This document shows, piece by piece, positions 38,756-44,893 of a stretch of 44,893 nt of DNA. The stretch lies in contig CAMPHY010000003.1 in NCBI GenBank assembly GCA_946886125.1, positions 1-44,893 of the forward strand, written 5' to 3'. The first letter of the stretch is position 1, and each line of letters begins with the position of its first letter. The notes beneath the pieces are model-generated. The model saw nothing but the letters and a program-made list of their open reading frames with translations, ran no database searches and had not been told where the DNA came from. This DNA comes from an uncultured Candidatus Saccharibacteria bacterium (GTDB taxonomy: Bacteria > Patescibacteria > Saccharimonadia > Saccharimonadales > UBA6022). The translations under genes were made by a program, and so were the position numbers.

Positions 38756-38761
38756 GTCGTT

Positions 38762-38767
38762 ATTGTA
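38762..38767 (-). promoter_or_regulatory. -10 box of a leaderless promoter (pilin 4)
   Basis: TACAAT on the minus strand, 6 nt before the ATG at 38755. Confidence 0.55.
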
Positions 38768-38797
38768 AGCTGTAATGACTTGTTATGGCAAGCGTGG

Positions 38798-39367
38798 TTA
38801 AAAGTTGATGTGAGCTAGCTCGTTATCGATCTGCTGATGAAACGATTCCAGATTGCCGTCATTGATAATATAGTGATCAGCGATGGCAATAGGTCCGCCT
38901 TTTTCTAAGTTCTCAATTTCGGCCCAGTCACGCGTATTTGCTTCAGAGACGGTAAGGGGACGAATTGGCCGCTTTGTTAGACGATGATGGCGAAGGTGTT
39001 TTGGTGCTACAACTGCAACAGTTGTTAGCTCGCCGGGAAACTCACGTTTTAATATCTTATACTCGGTCCATGTGTATAGACCATCGGCAATAATCCGATG
39101 CTGTCCCGCATTCATAAGGTCACGAATTTGTGTCACAATGCGATTAACAACAAAATCTTTACCTTCGCGAGCACGTAATTCTTCACGGAAAGGCTGTTCG
39201 TTTTCAGGGGTATGCTCTAGGCCAACCTTGTCCATTGCGTCAAGGATGACGCCGCCAAAGTATACTTTTGGGTATCCCTTTTGTGTTAAGTAGTCGACGG
39301 CTGAACTTTTGCCGCTTCCTGTCAGGCCAACAAAGGCTACGATTTTTACATTTTCATGATGCTTCAT
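38798..39367 (-). CDS. P-loop nucleotide kinase, dephospho-CoA kinase-like
   Basis: Predicted 189-aa kinase. Walker A GLTGSGKSS (residues 14-22), a short acceptor-binding part, ADGLYTWTEYKIL with the family's IADG segment, and a lid-like Arg/Lys-rich stretch (RHHRLTKRPIRP). It resembles the AAA_17/archaeal dephospho-CoA-kinase-like and adenylate-kinase-like group; the phosphate acceptor is uncertain. It is divergent from polA (74 nt). Confidence 0.8.
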   Translation of the reverse strand: MKHHENVKIVAFVGLTGSGKSSAVDYLTQKGYPKVYFGGVILDAMDKVGLEHTPENEQPFREELRAREGKDFVVNRIVTQIRDLMNAGQHRIIADGLYTWTEYKILKREFPGELTTVAVVAPKHLRHHRLTKRPIRPLTVSEANTRDWAEIENLEKGGPIAIADHYIINDGNLESFHQQIDNELAHINF

Positions 39368-39374
39368 TCTCTTT

Positions 39375-39380
39375 AGTATA
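39375..39380 (-). promoter_or_regulatory. -10 box of a leaderless promoter (nucleotide kinase)
   Basis: TATACT on the minus strand, 7 nt before the ATG at 39367. Confidence 0.6.
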
Positions 39381-39429
39381 GCAGATGAATATCTCTAGAC
39401 GACGGTGTGGAGAAGTGCTCTCTATAGCG

Positions 39430-39435
39430 TATACT
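39430..39435 (+). promoter_or_regulatory. -10 box of a leaderless promoter (polA)
   Basis: TATACT, 6 nt before the ATG at 39442. This rejects the longer frame that begins at 39385. Confidence 0.6.
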
Positions 39436-39441
39436 GGTGAT

Positions 39442-41994
39442 ATGAAACGTTTGGCGGTAATTGACGGGAAATCAGTATTTTATAGAGGTTATTATGCCAT
39501 GCCAGGTCTCAGTTTGAGTGACGGTACGCCGACTGGTGGTGTGTTTGGTTTTGCATCACTAGCAATTGAACTGATAAAAAAACTCGAGCCAGACTATGTG
39601 GCAGTTGCGTGGGATAAAAAAGGCACTAATATCCGTAAACGCCGCGAGATTTATCCAGAATACAAAGCAGGGCGCAAAAAAGCACCTGATGATTTTTATG
39701 CGCAGCTGCCGATGTTATTTGAGCTGCTTGAAGCTTTTGGCTGGCCACTGTATGAACTTGATGATTATGAAGCTGACGATATTTTAGGTGCTTTTTCTAA
39801 GCAAGCTTCGGAAAAAGGCATTGAAACTTGTTTGCTGACTAGTGATTTAGATGCGCTACAAATTGTTGGGCCAATGACAAAAGTATATGCACTCAAAAAC
39901 GGTCTGAGTAATCTAGAGGAATTTGATGTACCATATTTTGAAAACAAATATGGTATTCGGGTTGATCAATTCCTCGATTTGAAGTCTCTTAAGGGCGATA
40001 GTAGCGATAACTTGCCAGGTGTGCCGGGTGTTGGCGAAAAAACCGGCGTACAGCTACTGCAGGAATATGAGACGCTTGAAAATATTTATGAGCACCTCGA
40101 TGATATTAAACCGACGGTTGCCAAAAAACTTGAAGCAGGCAAAGACTTGGCTTTTATGAGTAAGGAAGTGGGACGAATTTGGGTAGATGCCCCTGTAACC
40201 CTTGATTGGAAAGCGGCGGATGTGAATGACTGTGATTTCTCGGCGGTTGCGGATATTTTAAAGCGTCTGGAATTTAGCTCACTTGTGCGGCGTCTTCCAA
40301 AGAATATGCAAGAAGGAGCTAAAAATAGTGACCAAACTGGTTTATTTGACGCGCCAGCTTCGAGCCAATTAGTAGCAGCGAAAGAAGTAGCTTGGCCAGA
40401 AACTCTTTCAATTAATGGCCCAGTAGCGCTTCATTTTGATGCCGGTAGCGCCGAACTCTGGTTGTCGCTCGATGCAACAACGCTCCACCGGCAACCGATC
40501 GATCAAGTGGACGTAAGTGTTTGGCGAGCACTGGAGCTGGCAACGGTGATTGGATATGACTCGAAGCTTTTGTATCATCAGTTGGCTGATCATGACGTAG
40601 ATGTGCGGTTTAATGGTCTGCATGATATTCATCAAGCTGCTTTTTTGATTGATCCATTGATGCGCGATCGTAGCTTGAATAATCTCATTGGTGAGCCAGT
40701 CGGTGACCCTGGGAGTACATTAGCTGGTATGTGGAAGGTGTACGAGGAGCAGCAAGTGTTCTTCAAGGACAACCCAAAGCTTGCGAGTATCGCTTATGAA
40801 CTTGATTTTCCATTAACATATCATCTGTTTGCAATGGAACGGCGAGGGGTTAAAATTGACCGAAGCTTTTTACAAACCATGAGCCAAGAGCTAGGGGATG
40901 AACATGCTCGGCTTGAACAAGAAATGTATGCGTTGGCTGGCTATGAATTCAATATTGGCAGTCCCGCTCAGCTGTCAGAAGTATTATTTACAAAATTACA
41001 GTTACCAACAGCGGGCATAAAAAAAGGTAAAACTAGTTATAGTACGGGGCAAAAAGAACTCAATAAATTACGCGGACAACATCCCATCATTGAGCTGATT
41101 GAAAAGACTCGTGAACTGGCAAAGTTAAAAAATACGTATATTGATACCCTCCCGAAATTAGCCGATCGGCAAGACCGTGTTCATACTACTTTCAACCAAG
41201 ACGTAGCAAGTACGGGCCGACTTTCAAGCACTAACCCAAACCTCCAAAACATCCCAGTTCGCACAGAGCTAGGGCGTAAAATCCGCCAAGGTTTTATACC
41301 CGATGGCGACAAAGTGTTTGTAAGTGCTGACTACTCTCAATTTGAATTACGCTTGGCGGCTGTGTTATCAAATGATGCTAAGCTCATCAATGACTTTAAT
41401 GGGGAGGTGGATATTCACACCAAAACCGCCAGTGAAGTGTATGGTATCCCGATGGATGACGTCACTAAAAATCAACGGCGCGACGCGAAAGTGATCAACT
41501 TTGGCGTACTTTACGGCATGAGCCCACACGGCTTATCGGCCGCTACGGGTATGAACTTTACGCAGGCTAAAGAATTTATTGATCAGTACTTCACGCTTCG
41601 TGCACCGGTACGAAAGTTTATTGATGACACGCTTCAAAAGGCTGAAACCGAAGGCTATGTCGAAACGTATTATGGTCGTCGTCGTCCAACACCAGATGTT
41701 ATGAGTAGTAATTTTATGGTTCGTGAAGGCGCAAAACGCGCTGCAGCTAATATGCCTATTCAAGGCACTGAAGCTGATCTAATGAAGAAGGCCATGATTA
41801 AAGTCGATGAAGCACTGGGAGATCTGGGTGAGCAAATTTTACAAATTCATGACAGTATTATGATTGAGTGTCCGGCTGAAAATGCCGATAAAGTCAGCCA
41901 AATTTTACGAGACACTATGGAAAATATTGCACCTGAATTAAAGGTGAAATTGCACGTTGATGTATCGGTAGGGAAGCACTGGGGGGAGCTATAA
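39442..41994 (+). CDS. polA: DNA polymerase I with variant active-site motifs
   Basis: Predicted 850-aa family A polymerase. The 5'-nuclease domain is complete ([45 protein letters not shown]). The 3'-5' exonuclease domain is degenerate: the DxE pair reads FDAGSAE and the later catalytic region is shortened, so proofreading is probably absent. The polymerase domain has motif A DYSQFELR (D630; normally DYSQIELR), O-helix [14 protein letters not shown] with Arg, Lys, Phe and Tyr intact, and motif C HDSIMIE (D804, S805; normally HDE). It is followed by dut after 4 nt, so the two are co-transcribed. Confidence 0.96.
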   Translation: MKRLAVIDGKSVFYRGYYAMPGLSLSDGTPTGGVFGFASLAIELIKKLEPDYVAVAWDKKGTNIRKRREIYPEYKAGRKKAPDDFYAQLPMLFELLEAFGWPLYELDDYEADDILGAFSKQASEKGIETCLLTSDLDALQIVGPMTKVYALKNGLSNLEEFDVPYFENKYGIRVDQFLDLKSLKGDSSDNLPGVPGVGEKTGVQLLQEYETLENIYEHLDDIKPTVAKKLEAGKDLAFMSKEVGRIWVDAPVTLDWKAADVNDCDFSAVADILKRLEFSSLVRRLPKNMQEGAKNSDQTGLFDAPASSQLVAAKEVAWPETLSINGPVALHFDAGSAELWLSLDATTLHRQPIDQVDVSVWRALELATVIGYDSKLLYHQLADHDVDVRFNGLHDIHQAAFLIDPLMRDRSLNNLIGEPVGDPGSTLAGMWKVYEEQQVFFKDNPKLASIAYELDFPLTYHLFAMERRGVKIDRSFLQTMSQELGDEHARLEQEMYALAGYEFNIGSPAQLSEVLFTKLQLPTAGIKKGKTSYSTGQKELNKLRGQHPIIELIEKTRELAKLKNTYIDTLPKLADRQDRVHTTFNQDVASTGRLSSTNPNLQNIPVRTELGRKIRQGFIPDGDKVFVSADYSQFELRLAAVLSNDAKLINDFNGEVDIHTKTASEVYGIPMDDVTKNQRRDAKVINFGVLYGMSPHGLSAATGMNFTQAKEFIDQYFTLRAPVRKFIDDTLQKAETEGYVETYYGRRRPTPDVMSSNFMVREGAKRAAANMPIQGTEADLMKKAMIKVDEALGDLGEQILQIHDSIMIECPAENADKVSQILRDTMENIAPELKVKLHVDVSVGKHWGEL

Positions 41995-41998
41995 ACTG

Positions 41999-42442
41999 AT
42001 GCAGAGTATTGAAATTATCAAGTTGCATAATGACGCGCAATTGCCAGTTTATCAGACGACTGGTTCGGCAGGCATGGATCTTTCAGCCCGGCTTGATGCA
42101 CCAGTTACATTACAGCCTATGGCGCGCGCAGTAATACCTACGGGTATCGCGATTGCACTACCACTGGGCTACGAAGCGCAAATTAGGGCACGAAGTGGGC
42201 TGAGTAGTAAGTATGGCATTACGCTGGTCAACGGCATTGGCACCATTGATAGCGACTATCGCGGTGAAGTAGGCGCACTCGTGGTTAACCTAGGTCAGGA
42301 GGCGTTTACAATCGAGCCTGGTATGCGAATTGCTCAAATGGTCATCGCTCGGTATGAGCAAGTTGATTGGCGAGTAGTGAGCGAGCTTTCGGAGACTAGG
42401 CGGGGTGCGGGTGGCTATGGCAGCACAGGGAGCCATACCTAA
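41999..42442 (+). CDS. dut: dUTP diphosphatase
   Basis: Predicted 147-aa trimeric dUTPase, keeping uracil out of DNA and supplying dUMP. All five motifs are seen in order: [41 protein letters not shown] and the mobile C-terminal [16 protein letters not shown] ribosome site lies inside the polA end. It pairs logically with polA, particularly as the latter lacks proofreading. Confidence 0.97.
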   Translation: MQSIEIIKLHNDAQLPVYQTTGSAGMDLSARLDAPVTLQPMARAVIPTGIAIALPLGYEAQIRARSGLSSKYGITLVNGIGTIDSDYRGEVGALVVNLGQEAFTIEPGMRIAQMVIARYEQVDWRVVSELSETRRGAGGYGSTGSHT

Positions 42443-42445
42443 ACA

Positions 42446-42474
42446 TTGACTTTTTAAGATAAAAGTGCTAAAGT
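42446..42474 (+). promoter_or_regulatory. leaderless promoter with -35 (anchored protein)
   Basis: TTGACT (42446-42451), 17-nt spacer, TAAAGT (42469-42474) with upstream TGC, 7 nt before the ATG at 42482. Confidence 0.6.
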
Positions 42475-42481
42475 TACAATC

Positions 42482-43078
42482 ATGCAAAGAGGTAAGTTGT
42501 CCCGGATTATTCCTATCGTACTGGTGGTACTAGTACTTATTATTGCGGTAACCGCACTTGTGTCGCTCGGCCAAGCGATTTTTTCTGGAGGAGATTCGAC
42601 AGAAGAAGTAGATACCGGTCGTCAAGCACTGCTTGATACGAGTGTGAGTAGTTCAGTCCAAATGACAGTGCGAGGACCGATTGTGGCAAATGAGAATTTT
42701 CGTTCTTATCAAATTACGATATCTCCAAATGATCGTAATATGACGACGTATCGTGGCTATTTACGAGATATCGTTGACTCACAGGCATTGTCAAACAATA
42801 CAAGGGCGTATGATGAATTCGTCCATGCGCTTGATATTGCAGGTCTTATGAATGGTGAAGAATTACCTGATGAGGAAGATGATATCAGTGGTATTTGTGC
42901 GAACGGGAATGTCTACGAGTTTGCAGTACTTGATAATAACAATCAAGTTAAACGGCTTTGGACAACCACTTGTGGTGATATGCCTGGATCATTTGATGCC
43001 AATTTTGATCAAATTGCTTCGTTATTTGCTGAGCAAATCCCTGGTAGTGACGACCTACTCGACGAAATTCGCCTCTAA
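42482..43078 (+). CDS. membrane-anchored extracytoplasmic protein, unknown
   Basis: Predicted 198-aa protein: a basic N-terminus (MQRGKLSR), one long membrane helix (residues 9-32, IIPIVLVVLVLIIAVTALVSLGQA), then an outside domain of about 160 residues. It contains two Cys (SGICANG and TTTCGDM, about 27 apart) that may form a disulfide, and a strand-rich core (SSVQMTVRGPIV, RSYQITISPNDRNM). No family recognised. Monocistronic and leaderless. Confidence 0.7.
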   Translation: MQRGKLSRIIPIVLVVLVLIIAVTALVSLGQAIFSGGDSTEEVDTGRQALLDTSVSSSVQMTVRGPIVANENFRSYQITISPNDRNMTTYRGYLRDIVDSQALSNNTRAYDEFVHALDIAGLMNGEELPDEEDDISGICANGNVYEFAVLDNNNQVKRLWTTTCGDMPGSFDANFDQIASLFAEQIPGSDDLLDEIRL

Positions 43079-43085
43079 ATCGTAG

Positions 43086-43091
43086 TACAAT
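43086..43091 (+). promoter_or_regulatory. -10 box of a leaderless promoter (HAD protein and mutM)
   Basis: TACAAT, 6 nt before the ATG at 43098. Confidence 0.55.
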
Positions 43092-43097
43092 AAGGGT

Positions 43098-43673
43098 ATG
43101 ATACGTGCCCTTATTTTTGATTGCTTCGGTGTGCTCTACCATGGGAGTCTCGGTGCTCTGTACGAACACACTTCCCCGGAACATCACCAAGAACTCCGTG
43201 ATTTAAGTCATAGCTCTGATTATGGCTATGTTTCACGTGATGAGTATGTACAGCGAGTGAGCGAGTTGACGGGCAGTACGACAGACGAAATAAGCGCATT
43301 ACTCAAGGCGCAACATATTCGTAGTCAATCAATGGTCTCTTTAGCGCGCACGCTAGGCAGAGACTATAAAATAGCCCTGTTGAGTAATGTTGGGCGCGAT
43401 ACGATGAACCGGCTTTTTACACCAAAAGAGCTGGATGAATTATTTGATACAGTGGTGCTTTCTAGCGACGTTGGTATGGTGAAACCGTATGCTCAAATTT
43501 ATGAGCTTACGGCACGCCGTCTCAACGTGAAGCCCGAGGAATGCATTATGATCGACGACAGCGCTGATAATGTGAGTGGTGCAGAACTCGTTGGCATGAA
43601 AGGAGTCTTGTGTACGAGTACTCAGCAGGCAACTGAGGGTATTTGGCATCTGTTGGGAGATACGCATGCCTGA
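43098..43673 (+). CDS. HAD-superfamily hydrolase
   Basis: Predicted 191-aa HAD phosphatase of the YihX/epoxide-hydrolase-like branch. Motif I FDCFGVLY supplies the nucleophilic Asp (the second Asp of DxD is Phe), motif II is LLSNVG, motif III Lys in VGMVKPYAQIY, and motif IV MIDDSADNVSGA. A small helical cap sits between motifs I and II. The substrate is unknown; sugar phosphates are common for this branch. It overlaps mutM by 8 nt. Confidence 0.9.
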   Translation: MIRALIFDCFGVLYHGSLGALYEHTSPEHHQELRDLSHSSDYGYVSRDEYVQRVSELTGSTTDEISALLKAQHIRSQSMVSLARTLGRDYKIALLSNVGRDTMNRLFTPKELDELFDTVVLSSDVGMVKPYAQIYELTARRLNVKPEECIMIDDSADNVSGAELVGMKGVLCTSTQQATEGIWHLLGDTHA

Positions 43674-44532
43674 ATTGCCTGAAGTCGAGACAGTCCGTCG
43701 TGGCTTGAGTGAGTTGATTATTGGCAAGAAAATCATCTCTCAGCTACACGATACGCCAAAAGGGTTCCCGAATGCTACGAGTGATGTTGAGCAATTTTTA
43801 ATTAGTAGCGTGATTACTGACGTGCGAAGACGTGCAAAAGTGTTGCTTATCGATCTTTCGACAAAGTACACATTGGTTGTTCATTTGAAAATGACTGGTC
43901 AGCTTGTCTTTAGAGGAGAGCAGGTATTTGGTGCTGGACATCCAAACGAGTCACTGATCGGAGAGTTACCTGATCGCTCCACGCGGGTCACCTTGGGTTT
44001 TGCCGATGGTTCGCACCTGTACTTTAACGATCAGCGTAAATTTGGCTGGATGAAACTGTTGCCGACAATCGAAGTACCAAATATTGATTTTATGAAAAAA
44101 GTCGGGCCAGAGCCGCTGGAGGTAGATTTTACGCCTGAGGCATTCACTGAACGCTTTAAGCGTCGAGCCAAGACAAATATCAAAGCAGCCTTGCTTGACC
44201 AGACGGTCGTAGCAGGCGTCGGTAACATTTACGCTGATGAGAGCCTCTGGGGCGCCCGTATTCATCCAAAGCGGCTAGTTGGGAGTATAACGCCATCTGA
44301 GTTTAAAACGTTGCATACAGAGCTTCGTGCAGTCATGAATCTAGCAATTGAAAAAGGCGGTTCAACCGATAAAAATTACGTCAACGCCGAGGGGAAGCGA
44401 GGAAGTTATATGGATTTTGCTCGCGTGTTTCGACGTGAAGGGCAAGCCTGCCCGCGATGCGGTACGGAAATCATTAAATTTAAACATGCCGGTCGTGGAA
44501 CGCATATATGCCCGGTCTGTCAGGTAGAATAG
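43666..44532 (+). CDS. mutM: formamidopyrimidine-DNA glycosylase (Fpg/MutM)
   Basis: Predicted 288-aa bifunctional glycosylase/AP lyase that removes 8-oxoguanine and FapyG. The N-terminus MPELPEVETVRRGL has the catalytic Pro2 and Glu3; Lys in LVVHLKMTGQL, the helix-two-turn-helix GVGNIYADESLW, and the C-terminal zinc finger CPRCG..HICPVCQ are intact. Length is slightly above the usual 270 aa. The start overlaps the HAD gene. Confidence 0.97.
   Translation: MPELPEVETVRRGLSELIIGKKIISQLHDTPKGFPNATSDVEQFLISSVITDVRRRAKVLLIDLSTKYTLVVHLKMTGQLVFRGEQVFGAGHPNESLIGELPDRSTRVTLGFADGSHLYFNDQRKFGWMKLLPTIEVPNIDFMKKVGPEPLEVDFTPEAFTERFKRRAKTNIKAALLDQTVVAGVGNIYADESLWGARIHPKRLVGSITPSEFKTLHTELRAVMNLAIEKGGSTDKNYVNAEGKRGSYMDFARVFRREGQACPRCGTEIIKFKHAGRGTHICPVCQVE
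44525..44530 (+). promoter_or_regulatory. -10 box of a leaderless promoter (holA)
   Basis: TAGAAT at the end of mutM, 7 nt before the ATG at 44538. Confidence 0.5.
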
Positions 44533-44537
44533 ACAAG

Positions 44538-44893
44538 ATGATTACGATACTTACTGGTGAAAATAGTTTTGAAATTGAGCGAGAGTTACAACGAGTCATT
44601 GCTGAATTTGAAGGCGCGGCAGAGATGATTGATGGTAGTGAGCTTGAACTACGACAATTACCTGAATTACTTATGGGCGCTACGCTGTTTGCGTCAAAAC
44701 GATTGGTCGTTATCAAGCAGCTTTCGGTCAATAAAGCGATATGGACGGCACTAGGGAATTATTTACCGCAACTATCTGATGATACGCACTTGGTTCTTGT
44801 AGAGTCAAAGCCAGATAAACGCACTAAAACGTACAAAGACTTACAAAAAGTGGCGACAGTTAAAGAATTGAAGCCATGGAGTGAGCGGGATAC
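44538..44893 (+). CDS. holA: DNA polymerase III delta subunit, partial
   Basis: The N-terminal 118 codons of a gene that runs off the window. MITILTGENSFEIERELQRVI matches the delta-subunit opening (LYxGxExFLxxxxxxxI), then LPELLMGATLFASKRLVVIKQL and THLVLVESKPDKRTKTYKDLQK, both typical of the clamp-loader fold of HolA. Delta opens the beta clamp in the clamp-loader complex. It starts 5 nt after mutM and seems to have its own -10 box. Confidence 0.82.
   Translation, partial: MITILTGENSFEIERELQRVIAEFEGAAEMIDGSELELRQLPELLMGATLFASKRLVVIKQLSVNKAIWTALGNYLPQLSDDTHLVLVESKPDKRTKTYKDLQKVATVKELKPWSERD

Noticed and set aside
39385..39441. Longer N-terminus for polA
   Set aside because: The TATACT box at 39430-39435 and family alignment (MKRLAVIDG start) favour 39442.
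1..44893. Alternative genetic code (UGA as Gly or Trp)
   Set aside because: TGA stands at natural ends of several genes (HIT, orn, 83-aa, 184-aa) and does not appear inside core genes, so the standard code holds.
1..44893. CRISPR arrays, insertion sequences, integrases or prophage genes
   Set aside because: No spaced direct repeats, transposase-like or phage-like proteins were found on reading both strands.

Overview
The window reads as an ordinary stretch of chromosome from a streamlined bacterium, most likely a Candidatus Saccharibacteria (TM7) or closely related CPR/Patescibacteria member. No rRNA is present, so this placement is an inference. It rests on the very compact layout, short versions of core proteins, two FemAB-type enzymes, several dispersed type IV pilin genes, an archaeal-type PGI/PMI isomerase, and widespread -10 boxes set 6-9 nt before start codons. 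TGA ends several genes (HIT, oligoribonuclease, the 83-aa gene), so the code is standard and not the UGA=Gly code of Gracilibacteria. I see no CRISPR array, insertion sequence, prophage or integrase.

Layout. 1-5 kb: membrane protein, HIT hydrolase, rlmH, a pilin, an unknown exported protein, valS. 5-12.2 kb: FemAB 1, tsaD, a degenerate Mur ligase beside an intact MurE-like ligase, an amidinotransferase-fold enzyme, FemAB 2, and two small co-directional genes. 12.3-16.5 kb: a domain-I-only phosphohexomutase relative, a small acidic protein, CIRCE-controlled groES, a 50-aa membrane protein, groEL, and a coiled-coil protein. 16.5-20.9 kb: an unknown acidic protein, PGI/PMI, a membrane protein, a MacB-like ABC pair, tRNA-Ser(GGA). 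21-25.8 kb: DUF1801 and an unknown protein, then a regulated ribonucleotide reductase operon. 25.9-33.8 kb: pilin, zwf, pyrG, pilin, a 49-aa ORF, argS, an 83-aa gene, mscL, msrB. 33.8-44.9 kb: orn, mmcQ/yjbR, dnaG-rpoD, pilin, a nucleotide kinase, polA, dut, an anchored protein, a HAD protein, mutM and the start of holA.

Most striking: the ribonucleotide reductase operon appears to be nrdA - 57-aa ORF - nrdB. NrdA lacks its usual C-terminal cysteine pair, and the 57-aa product ends in CEGCQ, so the redox 'swinging tail' of NrdA seems to be a separate protein. NrdB has Phe where the radical Tyr normally sits (class Ic-like). Two palindromic NrdR-like boxes bracket the promoter's -10 and a structured leader follows. 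Other unusual points: DnaG with all four zinc ligands replaced, Pol I with altered motifs A and C and a degenerate proofreading domain, a small membrane protein inserted between groES and groEL, a CIRCE operator that is also a terminator-shaped hairpin, and about 20 genes that look leaderless.

The genes serve information processing (valS, argS, tRNA-Ser, tsaD, rlmH, dnaG, rpoD, polA, holA, mutM, orn), nucleotide supply (nrd, pyrG, dut), peptidoglycan assembly (Mur ligases, FemABs), protein quality and stress (groESL, msrB, mscL), sugar phosphate metabolism (PGI/PMI, zwf), and surface or pilus functions (four pilins, ABC exporter).
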